From: Halomonas ventosae
Lineage (GTDB): Bacteria; Pseudomonadota; Gammaproteobacteria; Pseudomonadales; Halomonadaceae
NCBI RefSeq assembly: GCF_004363555.1
Contig: NZ_SNZJ01000013.1
Coordinates: 1-64,000 of the forward strand
DNA: 64,000 bases
Direction: 5' to 3'
Made by a program: the position numbers and the translations under genes
Notes under the pieces: model-generated
Told to the model about the DNA's origin: nothing
The model's database searches: none
What the model saw: the letters and a program-made list of their open reading frames with translations, nothing else
Shown: positions 19,772 through 29,861 of the stretch, in pieces
Numbering within the stretch: position 1 is the stretch's first letter
How the letters are laid out: each line of letters starts with the position of its first letter

Positions 19772-20449
19772 TCAAGGGGCCCAGTAGGTGGCCAGCGGAC
19801 AGGCCAGGAAGGCGCGAATCGGCAGTTCGCGGACGTCGTCGCCGGACAGCGCCCGGGCCAGTACGGCGCGCTTGTCGCCGCCGGTGATGTGCAGCACATG
19901 ACGGCGGGCCTGATGCAGGCGGTCGGCGCTGAGGGTGATGCGCGGCTGGGGCTGGCTCGGCGTGCGCACCGCCACCGCCGGGGCCTCGGTGGAAAGCGCC
20001 AGGGACAGTTCCTGGCTGTCGGGGAACAGCGAGGCGGTGTGGCCGTCGCCACCCATGCCGAGGATCACCACGCTGGCCGGCCAGGCCAGCCCGGTGACCC
20101 GCTCGGCCACCGCCGCAGCACCCTGCTCGGGCGTGGCATCGGCGGTGGTCAACGGCACGAAGGTGGCGGCGGCGGCCGGCCCCTGCAGCAGGTGGGCGCG
20201 TACCAGGCGGGCATTGCTGTCCTCGGCGTCCTCGGCCACCCAGCGCTCGTCGGCCAGGGTCACCTGGACGCGCTCCCAGGGCAGCTCGCAGGCCGCCAGG
20301 GCCGCGAAGAAGGGCACCGGTGTGGAGCCCCCCGAGACCACCAGCAGGGCGTTCTCCTGACGGGCCAGGTCGGCGCGCAGCGCCTCGGCCACGGCCTCGA
20401 CCAGTTGCCGGGAGAGCTGTTCGCGGGGCGTGGGTGTCGTGTCGGTCAT
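19772..20449 (-). CDS. pgl: 6-phosphogluconolactonase
   Basis: Pgl hydrolyses 6-phosphogluconolactone made by Zwf. The 225-residue product is of the DevB/NagB-like type with LVVSGGSTPVPFF, VTLADERWV and ILGMGGDGHTASLFP, all diagnostic. I chose the ATG at 20449. A longer start at 20464 would lie inside the zwf remnant. Its likely ribosome site GAGGA is formed by the last codons of the degenerate zwf tail at 20451-20500, one base away from the start. Confidence 0.94.
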   Translation of the reverse strand: MTDTTPTPREQLSRQLVEAVAEALRADLARQENALLVVSGGSTPVPFFAALAACELPWERVQVTLADERWVAEDAEDSNARLVRAHLLQGPAAAATFVPLTTADATPEQGAAAVAERVTGLAWPASVVILGMGGDGHTASLFPDSQELSLALSTEAPAVAVRTPSQPQPRITLSADRLHQARRHVLHITGGDKRAVLARALSGDDVRELPIRAFLACPLATYWAP

Positions 20450-20450
20450 C

Positions 20451-20500
20451 TCAGTAGTCCTCATACCAGCGGCGGCTGCCCTGGGTGATCATGGCGGTCG
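20451..20500 (-). pseudogene. Leftover 3' end of a second zwf copy
   Basis: On the minus strand this piece encodes AMITQGSRRWYEDY and a stop, nearly the same as the end of the intact zwf ([14 protein letters not shown], stop at 20543). The DNA is similar over about 46 bases with scattered changes, then diverges, and part of the upstream AGSWGPVAS coding is missing. It is directly joined to pgl (TGAGATG), as an intact zwf would normally be. The simplest reading is that the resident zwf was duplicated or replaced by a diverged allele, leaving the old tail as the pgl ribosome site. Confidence 0.7.
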
Positions 20501-20542
20501 CGAGAGAGCCGCCACCGGGCCCCGGGGGCCGCTCGCCGTGCC

Positions 20543-22054
<1,512 letters not shown>

Positions 22055-22067
22055 GTCCGCCCCATCT

Positions 22068-22079
22068 GGTTAACTTACC
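22068..22079. promoter_or_regulatory. GGTTAACTTACC element at the zwf ribosome region
   Basis: On the minus strand this reads GGTAAGTTAACC, matching the GTAAGTTWAC pattern of the sites at 14122 and 22122. It ends 14 bases before the zwf ATG, where a bound repressor could block transcription. The short palindrome could also arise by chance in this AT-richer patch. Confidence 0.35.
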
Positions 22080-22120
22080 TAAAAAGTAGCGCATGCAGGC
22101 CGAGGCTTGCAAACTATTTA

Positions 22121-22133
22121 TGTAAGTTTACAA
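22121..22133. promoter_or_regulatory. Palindrome TGTAAGTTTACAA between zwf and hexR
   Basis: It shares 12 identical bases with the element before edd, the other ED operon. It lies about 67 bases upstream of the zwf ATG and about 150 upstream of hexR, a good place for an operator acting on zwf. Confidence 0.45.
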
Positions 22134-22202
22134 CATTCTTCGCTGGCCGTTGCCGCGTCCCCGGCTACCGCCTTTGCGCACTCCCCAGCATAGCCAGCAT
22201 AA

Positions 22203-22217
22203 TGTAGTTAAATCACC
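22203..22217. promoter_or_regulatory. Putative HexR operator upstream of hexR
   Basis: TGTAGTTAAATCACC agrees with TGTARTWWWAYTACA at 13 of 15 positions by my count and lies 67 bases before the hexR ATG. HexR is known to act on the zwf-hexR region in related bacteria, so autoregulation is likely. Confidence 0.55.
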
Positions 22218-22283
22218 ACATCACCCGTGTTTCACTCCCCGCGCCGTCGATGGCGCCCCGTCGTCACGGAGACTTCATCGCCC

Positions 22284-23156
22284 ATGGTCCGACACGATCT
22301 GCTCGACCGCATCCGCCGGCAGCTCGACGAGCTCAACCGTTCCGAACGCAAGGTGGCCGACGTCATCCTGGCCGACCCGGCCTCGGCCACCAGCATGAGC
22401 ATCGCCACCCTGGCCCAGCTGGCCTCGGTCAGCGAGCCCACGGTCAACCGCTTCTGCCGCAGCTTCGAGGCCAAGGGCTACCCGGACTTCAAGATCAAGC
22501 TGGCCCAGAGCCTGGCCGGCGGCACCCCCTACGTCAGCCAGGCGGTGGAACCCGGCGACTCCGCCGCCGAGTACACCAACAAGATCTTCGGGGCCACCAT
22601 CGCCGCCCTGGACCTGGCCCGCCGCGAGGTGACCCCGGAGCGCATCGAGCGCGTGGTCGACTACCTGATCCAGGCCAGGCAGCTGCACTTCTTCGGCCTG
22701 GGGGCCTCCGGGGCAGTGGCCCAGGATGCCCAGCACAAGTTCTTCCGCTTCAACCTGCCGGTCACCGCCTATGTGGACGTGCTGATGCAGCGCATGGTGG
22801 CGGCGGCCTGCCACACCGGCGACGTGGTGGTGGTGCTCTCCTGGACCGGGCGCACCCGTGACCTGGTGGACATCGCGCGACTGGCGCGGGAGAACGGCGC
22901 CGTGGTGCTCGGCATCACCGCTCCCGACTCGCCGCTGGCTGCCGAGTGCACCGAGACCCTGGAGGTCGCCACCCCGGAGGACACCGACTACTACATGCCG
23001 ATGACCTCGCGGATGATCCAGCTCGCGCTGATCGATGTCCTGGCCACCGGGGTGACCCTGCGTCGCGGCGAGGACTTCCTGCCCCACCTCAAGAAGATCA
23101 AGGACAGCCTGCAGCCGACACGCTACCCCGCCGGCGGGCGCGACGACCAGTCCTGA
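22284..23156 (+). CDS. hexR: MurR/RpiR-family regulator HexR
   Basis: HexR controls ED and glucose genes and senses KDPG. The 290-residue product has an N-terminal RpiR helix-turn-helix (residues 1-75, [18 protein letters not shown]). A C-terminal SIS sugar-phosphate domain follows (about 125-265, with [14 protein letters not shown] and [17 protein letters not shown]). I chose the ATG at 22284, giving [10 protein letters not shown], although its ribosome site is weak (GGAGA 13 bases upstream). It is divergent from zwf, the usual arrangement, with candidate operators between. Confidence 0.92.
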   Translation: MVRHDLLDRIRRQLDELNRSERKVADVILADPASATSMSIATLAQLASVSEPTVNRFCRSFEAKGYPDFKIKLAQSLAGGTPYVSQAVEPGDSAAEYTNKIFGATIAALDLARREVTPERIERVVDYLIQARQLHFFGLGASGAVAQDAQHKFFRFNLPVTAYVDVLMQRMVAAACHTGDVVVVLSWTGRTRDLVDIARLARENGAVVLGITAPDSPLAAECTETLEVATPEDTDYYMPMTSRMIQLALIDVLATGVTLRRGEDFLPHLKKIKDSLQPTRYPAGGRDDQS

Positions 23157-23229
23157 GACGCCTTCCGACTTGCCAGGCCGGCGCCGAGCCACAACAATGG
23201 CCAGCCTATCGCCCACCACGGAGACCGAG

Positions 23230-24084
23230 ATGCGCTGGCTTGCCGCTTCCACCACTGTCCTCGCCCTGTTCGCCCAGGGTGTCGCCGCCGATACCTTCCG
23301 CTTCACCGCCATTCCCGACGAGGACCAGTCGCGGCTGGTCGAGCGCTTCTCGAAGGTCGCCGACTACCTTGAGGAGCGCCTCGACGTCGAGGTGGAGTAC
23401 GTGCCGGTGAAGTCCTATGGCGCCACGGTCACCGCCTTTCGCAACGACCAGGTCCAGCTGGCCTGGTTCGGCGGCCTCTCCGGGGTACAGGCGCGTCGCC
23501 TGGTACCGGGCTCCGTCGCGGTGGCCCAGGGCAGCGAGGATGCCGAGTTCAAGAGCTACCTGATCGCCCACCGCTCCACCGGCCTCGAGCGGGCCGAGGA
23601 ACTGTCCGACGCCATCGAGGACATGAGCCTGACCTTCGGCTCGCGGACCTCCACCTCGGGGCGCCTGATGCCCGAGCACTTCCTGCGCCAGCGCTTCGGC
23701 GAGGCACCCGACGAGCTCTTCTCGCGGGTCGGCTTCTCCGGGGACCATTCGCGCACCATCGCCCTGGTGGAAGCCGGCACCTGGGACCTGGGGGCGGTGA
23801 ACTTCAGCGTCTGGGAGGCCGCGGTGGCGGACGGCCGGGTGGACACCGACAAGGTCGAGGTGATCTGGGCCACCCCGCCCTACCCGGACTACAACTGGAC
23901 CCTGCGCGGCGACGTCGATGAACGCTTCGGCGAGGGCTTCACCGAGAAGGTCCGCGCGGCCCTGCTCGAGATGGACGACCCCGAGCTGCTGGCGAGCTTC
24001 CCCCGCGAGGGCTTCATCCCCGCCGACAACGCCCTCTACGCCCCCATCGAGGACGTCGCCGAAGAGCTCGGCCTGCTGCGCTGA
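23230..24084 (+). CDS. Periplasmic binding protein of a putative selenate/phosphonate-type ABC transporter
   Basis: The 284-residue product begins with a signal peptide (WLAASTTVLALFAQGVAADT). It continues with FRFTAIPDEDQSRLVERF, YVPVKSYGATVTAFRN, LAWFGGLSGVQARRLVPG and GFSGDHSRTIALVE. These runs match the PhnD-like subgroup that NCBI models call putative selenate ABC transporter binding protein (TIGR04553), from memory. The true substrate could be phosphonate, phosphite or another oxyanion. The ATG at 23230 has GGAGA upstream. It overlaps the ATPase gene by one base (TGATG). Confidence 0.8.
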   Translation: MRWLAASTTVLALFAQGVAADTFRFTAIPDEDQSRLVERFSKVADYLEERLDVEVEYVPVKSYGATVTAFRNDQVQLAWFGGLSGVQARRLVPGSVAVAQGSEDAEFKSYLIAHRSTGLERAEELSDAIEDMSLTFGSRTSTSGRLMPEHFLRQRFGEAPDELFSRVGFSGDHSRTIALVEAGTWDLGAVNFSVWEAAVADGRVDTDKVEVIWATPPYPDYNWTLRGDVDERFGEGFTEKVRAALLEMDDPELLASFPREGFIPADNALYAPIEDVAEELGLLR

Positions 24085-24797
24085 TGGGCGAGTCCCGCGA
24101 CACCCTGGTCTCGCTGAACGGCGCCGACCTGGGCCATGGCGACCGGGTGGTGCTGCCGGGACTGCACCTCGACCTGCAGCGCGGCGAACGGGTCGCCCTG
24201 CTCGGCCAGAGCGGGGCCGGCAAGTCCACCCTGCTCGGCGCCCTGCGCCGGCAATTGGGCGACAGCGCCGCCTGGTGCCCCCAGCAGCATGGCCTGGTGC
24301 CCCAGCTAGCGGTCTATCACAACGTCTACATGGGGCGGCTGGCCGAGCACTCGGCGCTGGCCAACCTGTGGAACCTGGTGCGGCCGCTGGCCGGCCCCTG
24401 GTGCGAGGTCGCCGAGCTCTGCGACGAGCTGGGCCTGGACGGGCTGATGCGCCGTCCCGTCGCCCAGCTCTCCGGGGGCCAGCGCCAGCGGGTCGCCATC
24501 GCCCGAGCCCTCTACCAGCAGCGGGCGCTATTCCTCGGTGACGAGCCGGTGGCCAGCGTCGACCCCCACCAGGCATTGCGCCTGCTGGCGCTGATCGGCC
24601 AACGCCACGCCACCTCGGTGATCGCCCTCCACCAGCGGGAGCTGGCGCTCAGCCACTTCGACCGGGTATGGGGCCTGCGTGACGGCCGGCTGGTGATCGA
24701 TGCGCCGGCTCGCGAACTGGGCCTGGCGGACCTGGACGGCCTCTATCCCGACGCCGATGGCCAGACGGGAGAAGCCGCCTCCCGGGGCCGGCCATGA
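24084..24797 (+). CDS. PhnC-like ABC transporter ATP-binding protein
   Basis: The 237-residue ATPase powers the transporter with its neighbours. Walker A is GQSGAGKST (41-49), the Q-loop region is CPQQHGLVPQL, the ABC signature is LSGGQRQRVAIARAL and Walker B is ALFLGDEPVASVD. The switch histidine is in VIALHQRE. The MGRL-like insert between Q-loop and signature is typical of PhnC relatives. Start and stop overlap both neighbours (TGATG, ATGA), so the three genes are one operon. Confidence 0.9.
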   Translation: MGESRDTLVSLNGADLGHGDRVVLPGLHLDLQRGERVALLGQSGAGKSTLLGALRRQLGDSAAWCPQQHGLVPQLAVYHNVYMGRLAEHSALANLWNLVRPLAGPWCEVAELCDELGLDGLMRRPVAQLSGGQRQRVAIARALYQQRALFLGDEPVASVDPHQALRLLALIGQRHATSVIALHQRELALSHFDRVWGLRDGRLVIDAPARELGLADLDGLYPDADGQTGEAASRGRP

Positions 24798-26317
24798 CCC
24801 AGGCCCAGTCTCGCACCCGGGTGCCCCGGCCGGGCTGGCTGGGAGGCCAGAGCCCCGGCGTGCGCCTGGCGCGCCACAGCCTGACCCTGGTGGCGCTGGC
24901 GGTGGTGCTGGTGCCCTTCGCCGACCTGGCGGTGCTGACCCGCGACCCCTGGGCGGAGCTCGGGCGCATGGCCCGGGGGCTGGCCTGGCCCGCCTGGGGG
25001 GCGCTGGAGTCACCGCTGGAGGCGCTTGGCCTTACCGTGGCCGTGGCCCTTTGGGGGACGCTCGGCGGGATTGTGCTGGGCTTCCCGCTGGCCCTGCTGT
25101 TCGCCCGTTCGCGGCTGGTGCGCGCCGGCTGCGCCTTCGTGCGGGCGATCCACGAGCTGTTCTGGGCACTGCTCTTCCTGCAGGTGTTCGGCCTCTCCAC
25201 CGCCACAGCCCTGTTGGCCCTGGCGATTCCCTATGCCGGCATCTTCGCCAAGGTCTATGCCGAGATCCTGGAGCAGATACCCGGTGCGCCGCGCGACGCC
25301 CTGCCGCCCGGGGTCGGGCGATTGTCGCGCTTCGTCTATGCCGAACTGCCGCTGGCCTGGACCCGGCTCGCCGCCTACACGCGCTACCGCTTCGAGTGCG
25401 CGCTGCGCGCCAGCGTGCTGCTGGGCTTCGTCGGCCTGCCGACCCTGGGCTTCCAGCTCGAGACCGCCTTTCGCGAGGGGCGTTACCACGAGGCCGGGGC
25501 GCTGCTGTGGCTCTTCTACCTGCTGATCGCCAGCCTGCCCTGGTGGGGCCACCGACGGCTGATGCCGCTGCTGGCGCTCGGTGGCGCCTTGCTGCTGGGC
25601 CCCTGGCCGGCGCTGGAGGGCGGCCTCCTGTGGCGCTTCGTCAGCCAGGACATCTGGCCACCGGCGCTGCTCGAGGGCGACTGGCGCGGTCTGGTCGAGT
25701 GGCTGGCCCGCATCCCCGACCTGGGCCCGGCCATCGGCAACACCCTGCTGCTCGGCCTGCTCGGCAGCGTGGGGGCCTTGCTGGTCGCCCTGGCGCTGTG
25801 GCCGCTGGCCTGCCGCCACTTCGGCAACCCGGCGACCCGGCTGGCCGGACGGGGGCTGCTGGTCTTCCTGCGCTCGACGCCGGAGCTGATGCTGGCCTTC
25901 TTCTTCCTGCTGCTGCTGGGACCCTCGCTGCTGCCCGCCTGGCTGGCGCTGGCGCTGCACAACGGCGCGCTGATCGCCTTCCTGGTGGCACGGCATGCGG
26001 ATGCCATCACCCCCGGCATGCCGGGGGTGAACGCCACGGGGCGGCTGGCCTACGAGCTGCTGCCGCGGCTCTATCCGGGCATGCTGGCCCTGCTCTACTA
26101 CCGTGCCGAGGTGATCCTGCGCGAGACGGCCATCCTGGGCATGCTGGGGGTGGCCACCCTGGGCTACTACATCGATGCGAACTTCGAGTACCTGCTGTTC
26201 GACGTGGCCTTCTTCCTGCTGCTGGTCACCGCGGCCCTCAACATCGCCGTGGACGCCCTCTCGCGACGCCTGCGGCCGCGGGAGACCGCCATCATCGACG
26301 ACCCCTGCCAGCGCTAG
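24794..26317 (+). CDS. ABC transporter permease with two fused PhnE-like domains
   Basis: This 507-residue inner-membrane protein contains two copies of the BPD_transp_1 permease domain, where PhnE proteins usually have one. EAA-loop-like segments are seen around EQIPGAPRDALPPG in the first half and ITPGMPGVNATGRLAYELLP in the second. About twelve hydrophobic segments are visible. It follows the ATPase gene with an ATGA overlap. The stop codon TAG sits in the loop of a strong hairpin (26302-26330). Confidence 0.87.
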   Translation: MTQAQSRTRVPRPGWLGGQSPGVRLARHSLTLVALAVVLVPFADLAVLTRDPWAELGRMARGLAWPAWGALESPLEALGLTVAVALWGTLGGIVLGFPLALLFARSRLVRAGCAFVRAIHELFWALLFLQVFGLSTATALLALAIPYAGIFAKVYAEILEQIPGAPRDALPPGVGRLSRFVYAELPLAWTRLAAYTRYRFECALRASVLLGFVGLPTLGFQLETAFREGRYHEAGALLWLFYLLIASLPWWGHRRLMPLLALGGALLLGPWPALEGGLLWRFVSQDIWPPALLEGDWRGLVEWLARIPDLGPAIGNTLLLGLLGSVGALLVALALWPLACRHFGNPATRLAGRGLLVFLRSTPELMLAFFFLLLLGPSLLPAWLALALHNGALIAFLVARHADAITPGMPGVNATGRLAYELLPRLYPGMLALLYYRAEVILRETAILGMLGVATLGYYIDANFEYLLFDVAFFLLLVTAALNIAVDALSRRLRPRETAIIDDPCQR

Positions 26318-26330
26318 GCGCTGGCAGGGG
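26302..26330 (+). terminator. Hairpin with the permease stop codon in its loop
   Basis: A perfect 13-bp stem (26302-26314 with 26318-26330) has as its loop the three bases TAG, the stop codon of the permease gene. The downstream RidA gene converges on it, so it may serve both strands. No T-run is evident on either side. Confidence 0.55.
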
Positions 26331-26350
26331 GCATTACGTCGCCCTGCCGG

Positions 26351-26713
26351 CTAGCGGCCCGGCACCAGGGCGGTGACGGTGATCTCCACCTTCAGCTCGT
26401 CGGCGGGCATGGGCGCGCAGACGCAGGTGCGGGCCGGCGCATGGCCGGTGGGCACCCAGGCATCCCAGACGGCATTCATGGCGGCGAAGTCGTGGCCCTC
26501 CTTGAGGTAGATGGTCGCCGAGAGCAGATGCTCCCGGTCGGAGCCGATCTCGGCGAGCAGGCCATCGAGGCGTTCGAGCATGCTCTCGGTCTGCTCGGTG
26601 ATGTCGCCGTGGCGTGCCTCGGGGCCGGCCACCTGGCCGCACAGCCAGGCCATGCCGTTGTGGATCACCGCGCGGCTCATGCGCGCCTTGGTGTCGTGTC
26701 GCTCGATGCTCAT
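26351..26713 (-). CDS. RidA-family (YjgF/YER057c/UK114) protein
   Basis: RidA-type proteins deaminate reactive enamine/imine intermediates, although many subgroup members have unknown substrates. The 120-residue product has the fold's landmarks: an N-terminal strand [14 protein letters not shown], a helix [38 protein letters not shown] and the active-site region [18 protein letters not shown]. The arginine in ARTCV would bind the substrate carboxylate. It appears single-gene. The sequence differs enough from classical RidA that deaminase activity is uncertain. Confidence 0.87.
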   Translation of the reverse strand: MSIERHDTKARMSRAVIHNGMAWLCGQVAGPEARHGDITEQTESMLERLDGLLAEIGSDREHLLSATIYLKEGHDFAAMNAVWDAWVPTGHAPARTCVCAPMPADELKVEITVTALVPGR

Positions 26714-26879
26714 CGTGGTCTCTCCATTGGTCGGGTCAGCGCCGCGTCACTCGGCGCAATCGATGCATTTCAGCACCAGGGGATCGCCTTCACCGGCAGG
26801 GCCGCCATGGCTCCATCTTGCCACCGCGGTCCTGCCGCCGCACTCCCGTCTTGCCACCCAATACGCACCGGAGGTCACC

Positions 26880-26980
26880 ATGGGTACCGCACCCTGCTGC
26901 GGGATCATCGCGTGCTGCCGGGTATCGGCTGGGCGCTGGCCCAGGGCGTGCTGGCGAGCCCCGAGGCCCGGGGAGCCTGA
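26880..26980 (+). pseudogene. Possible 33-residue gene with a one-base frameshift at codon 2
   Basis: A strong ribosome site GGAGGT lies four bases before ATGGGTACC. Read from that ATG, codon use is poor. Read one base later from the GGG run, the frame to the TGA at 26980 (YRTLLRDHRVLPGIGWAL onward) has strongly GC-biased third positions like the neighbouring genes. One extra G in the GGG run would give an intact MGYRTLLRDH protein. So this may be a small gene with a real frameshift, a base-call error, or a coincidence. A hairpin follows directly. The rest of the 318-base gap (26714-27031) holds nothing I recognise. Confidence 0.3.
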
Positions 26981-26985
26981 CGCGA

Positions 26986-27011
26986 CGACGCCGGCCCGGG
27001 GGCCGGCGTCG
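26986..27011. terminator. Hairpin between the small frame and the universal stress gene
   Basis: An 11-bp perfect stem (26986-26996 with 27001-27011) has a 4-base loop. It lies 20 bases past the universal stress protein stop on the minus strand and six bases past the TGA of the small frame, so it could act in both directions. It lacks a T-run. Confidence 0.5.
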
Positions 27012-27031
27012 CGTGACACAGGCGATCGCGA

Positions 27032-27886
27032 TCAGCGCAGCAGCAACACGGGGCCGTTGGCCTTGCGCAGCATGGTGGTGGTGGTGCTGCCCACCAGCAG
27101 GTGGCGGATGCGCGAGTGGCCATAGGCACCCATCACCAGCAGGTCGATGCCCTGCTCCTCCTGATAGCCGCGCAGGGTGGCCTCCACCTCACCGGCGCGG
27201 ATGGCGCCCTCGGCCTCGTGACCGGCGTCACGCAGGGTCTTGAGCGCCCAGTCGAGCTGGGAGCGGTTGTCGCCGGTCTCGGCGCCGACGATCACCACGT
27301 GCACCGGGACGTCGTTGAACAGCGGGCTCTTGGCCAGCATCTCCACGCCCTTGCGGGTGGTCTTGCTGCCGTCGAAGGCCAGCATCACCTTCTCGGGCTT
27401 CCGGTAGGTGTCGGGCACCATCAGGATCGGCCGGTGCAGGGTGCGCACCACCCGCTCGAGGTTGGAGCCCAGGTGGTCGCTCGCCTTGTGGGCCGCTTCG
27501 CCACGCTTGCCCACCACCAGCAGGCGTATCTCGTCCTGCAACTCCTCGAGGGTCTCCACCAGGGTACCGTTGCGCTGGCGGCCGGCGGGATCATTCACGC
27601 CGTCCTCGACGGCCCGCTCCCTGGCCGCCTTGAGCATCAGCCGGCCCTGCTCCTGCGCCACCTTGGCCCGCTGCTCGTCCAGGTGGGAGAGCTCCTCGAG
27701 CAGGTGCTCCCTGGCCCCGAGCCCGATATTGCCTGAGAGGTCCGCCTCGGCGGTCTGGGGGTGGTTGTCCACCACGTGCAGGAAGGTCAGGGGGGCATCC
27801 AGTGCCAGGCTGGCCCAGGCGGCGTAGTCGCACACTCCTTCCGAGAACTTCGAGCCGTCGATGGCGGCCATCACCTGTTCTGTCAT
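27032..27886 (-). CDS. Tandem-domain universal stress protein
   Basis: This 284-residue cytosolic protein has two UspA domains, about residues 1-145 and 150-284. The first starts MAAIDGSKFSEGVCDYA and has LVVGKRGEAAHKASDHLGSNL. The second starts KVMLAFDGSKTTRKGVEML and ends in the ATP-binding pattern LVMGAYGHSRIRHLLVGSTTTT. The G-x2-G-x9-G(S/T) motif in the C-terminal domain suggests nucleotide binding. It lies 64 bases downstream of a SulP transporter gene on the same strand, a pairing often seen in halophiles, and is probably co-transcribed with it. Confidence 0.9.
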   Translation of the reverse strand: MTEQVMAAIDGSKFSEGVCDYAAWASLALDAPLTFLHVVDNHPQTAEADLSGNIGLGAREHLLEELSHLDEQRAKVAQEQGRLMLKAARERAVEDGVNDPAGRQRNGTLVETLEELQDEIRLLVVGKRGEAAHKASDHLGSNLERVVRTLHRPILMVPDTYRKPEKVMLAFDGSKTTRKGVEMLAKSPLFNDVPVHVVIVGAETGDNRSQLDWALKTLRDAGHEAEGAIRAGEVEATLRGYQEEQGIDLLVMGAYGHSRIRHLLVGSTTTTMLRKANGPVLLLR

Positions 27887-27950
27887 CGTCTTGTCCTGAA
27901 GCTGGCGTGTATGGTCATCTCTTCACCTTCTACATCATCCGTCCGACGGG

Positions 27951-29441
27951 TCAATGGCCGCCCATCAGCTTCTCGACGGCCTCGGGATCGTCATGCACCG
28001 CGTAGCGGTCGACGATGGTGGCGCTCGCCTCGTTGAGGCCGATCATCTCCACCTCGGTGCCCTCACGACGGAACTTGATCACGATACGATCCAGCGCCTG
28101 GACGGCGGTGATGTCCCAGAAGTGGGCGCGTGAGAGGTCGATGGTGACCTTCTCCACCGTCTCCTTGAAGTCGAAGGCCTCGCCGAAGCGCTCGGAGGAG
28201 GCGAAGAACACCTGGCCCACCACCGTGTAGACACGCGCCCTGCCCTCGTCGGCCTCCTCGCTGCCGATGTAGAGGATATTGCCTACCTTGTTGGCGAAGT
28301 TCATGGCGGCGAGCAGCACCCCGACGAAGACGCCGATGGCCAGGTTGTGGGTGCCCACGGTCACCACCACGGTGGCCACCATCACCATGTTGGTGCTCAT
28401 CGGGTGCTTCTTCAGGTCGCGGATCGACTCCCAGCTGAAGGTACCGATGGAGACCATGATCATCACCGCCACCAGGGCCGCCATGGGGATCTGGGAGACC
28501 CAGTCGGAGAGGAACACCACCATCAGCAGCAGCGCCACGCCGGCGATCAGGGTCGACAGCCGACGGCGACCGCCGGACTTGATGTTGATCACCGACTGGC
28601 CAATCATCGCGCAGCCCGCCATGCCGCCGATCAGACCGGCGCCGATGTTGGCGATGCCCTGGCCCTTGCACTCGCGGTTCTTGTCGCTCTTGGTGTCGGT
28701 CAGGTCGTCGACGATGGTGGCGGTCATCATCGACTCCAGCAGGCCCACCACGGCCAGCATCAGCGAGTAGGGCAGGATGATCATCAGCGTCTCGAGGTTG
28801 AGCGGGACCTCGGGCCACAGGAAGACCGGCAGGCTGTCCGGCAGCTCGCCCATGTCACCGACGCTGCGGATCTCCATGCCGGTCAGCATGTAGACCGCGG
28901 TGAGCGCCAGGATGCAGACCAGCGGCGACGGCAGCAGCTTGCCCACCACCGGCAGGTAGGGGAAGCCGTAGATGATCGCCAGGCCGGCCGCCGTCATGGC
29001 GTAGACGTGCCAGGTCACGCCGGTGAGCTCGGGCAGCTGGGCCATGAAGATCAGGATTGCCAGGGCATTGACGAAACCGGTGACCACCGAGCGCGACACG
29101 AAACGCATCAGCTCGGCGAGCCTGAGATAGCCCGCGAGAATCTGGAAGACGCCGGTCAGCAGGGTGGCGGCCAGCAGGTACTGCAGGCCGTGCTCCTTGA
29201 CCAGGGTGACCATCAGCAGCGCCATGGCCCCGGTGGCCGCCGAGATCATGCCAGAGCGCCCGCCGGCGAATGCGATGATCACGCAGATGGCAAACGACGC
29301 GTAGAGGCCCACCTTGGGGTCGACCCCGGCGATGATGGAGAAGGCGATGGCCTCGGGGATCAATGCCAGGGCGACGACGATGCCCGAGAGCGTGTCGCCC
29401 TTGAGGTTGGAGAACCAACTCAGTTTCATTTTCTCGTACAT
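27951..29441 (-). CDS. SulP-family anion transporter with STAS domain
   Basis: SulP proteins move sulfate, bicarbonate or other anions, often with sodium or protons. The 496-residue protein has the family N-terminus [21 protein letters not shown] and about ten to twelve membrane segments up to residue 385. The sulfate-transporter-like core [21 protein letters not shown] is present, and a C-terminal STAS domain (about 395-490) includes [19 protein letters not shown]. The sequence style recalls the BicA-like bicarbonate branch, but substrate cannot be read from sequence alone. A start four codons in (MKLSWFS) is possible. Confidence 0.87.
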   Translation of the reverse strand: MYEKMKLSWFSNLKGDTLSGIVVALALIPEAIAFSIIAGVDPKVGLYASFAICVIIAFAGGRSGMISAATGAMALLMVTLVKEHGLQYLLAATLLTGVFQILAGYLRLAELMRFVSRSVVTGFVNALAILIFMAQLPELTGVTWHVYAMTAAGLAIIYGFPYLPVVGKLLPSPLVCILALTAVYMLTGMEIRSVGDMGELPDSLPVFLWPEVPLNLETLMIILPYSLMLAVVGLLESMMTATIVDDLTDTKSDKNRECKGQGIANIGAGLIGGMAGCAMIGQSVINIKSGGRRRLSTLIAGVALLLMVVFLSDWVSQIPMAALVAVMIMVSIGTFSWESIRDLKKHPMSTNMVMVATVVVTVGTHNLAIGVFVGVLLAAMNFANKVGNILYIGSEEADEGRARVYTVVGQVFFASSERFGEAFDFKETVEKVTIDLSRAHFWDITAVQALDRIVIKFRREGTEVEMIGLNEASATIVDRYAVHDDPEAVEKLMGGH

Positions 29442-29861
29442 GCTGCGGTCCAGTCAGGGGGGATGGATGGGCCGTGAGGCGTCGGGATCCTGTCGTGCGC
29501 ATGCCCTTCCCCGCACCCCGGTGGGGCGCTGTCGCCGTTGGCAGATTCAGGAGAAGGCGCAAGCCGCCGGATGGCGCGCAGGGGCGCCCGCGACATCAGC
29601 GTGATGTCGAGCGATGACGCACCGGTGACGGTGGCATCGCCGGGAGATTAGGGAGGGTGCGCTAGGGCGGCGTGGCCAGCCCTGCCAGGGGAGTCATCAC
29701 GTGCTGTCGTTTCCCTTGCTCGGCATCGGTGGGGCGTCATCGGACGAAAGTCGCATCGATGCACCCGACAAGAGCGCGGGAGTCTAGCAGAGATGCCATG
29801 GCGCTGCATCCGACCGCCAGGGCAAGGGGTGCCACGACCGGCTGGCCGTGGCAGGACGGGA
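29442..29861. other. 420-base gene-free region upstream of the SulP gene
   Basis: No convincing gene lies between the SulP start and the slipin stop, both on the minus strand. Two small inverted repeats are visible: 29591-29598 with 29602-29609 (8 bp, loop GCG) and 29830-29836 with 29847-29853 (7 bp). The second lies just downstream of slipin and may mark its transcript end. I could not identify a promoter for the SulP gene. Confidence 0.5.

Noticed and set aside
22120..22145. TGTAAGT between zwf and hexR as another ECF -35 element
   Set aside because: No CGAC-like -10 lies 15-16 bases downstream on the plus strand. The bases are better explained by the palindrome shared with edd.
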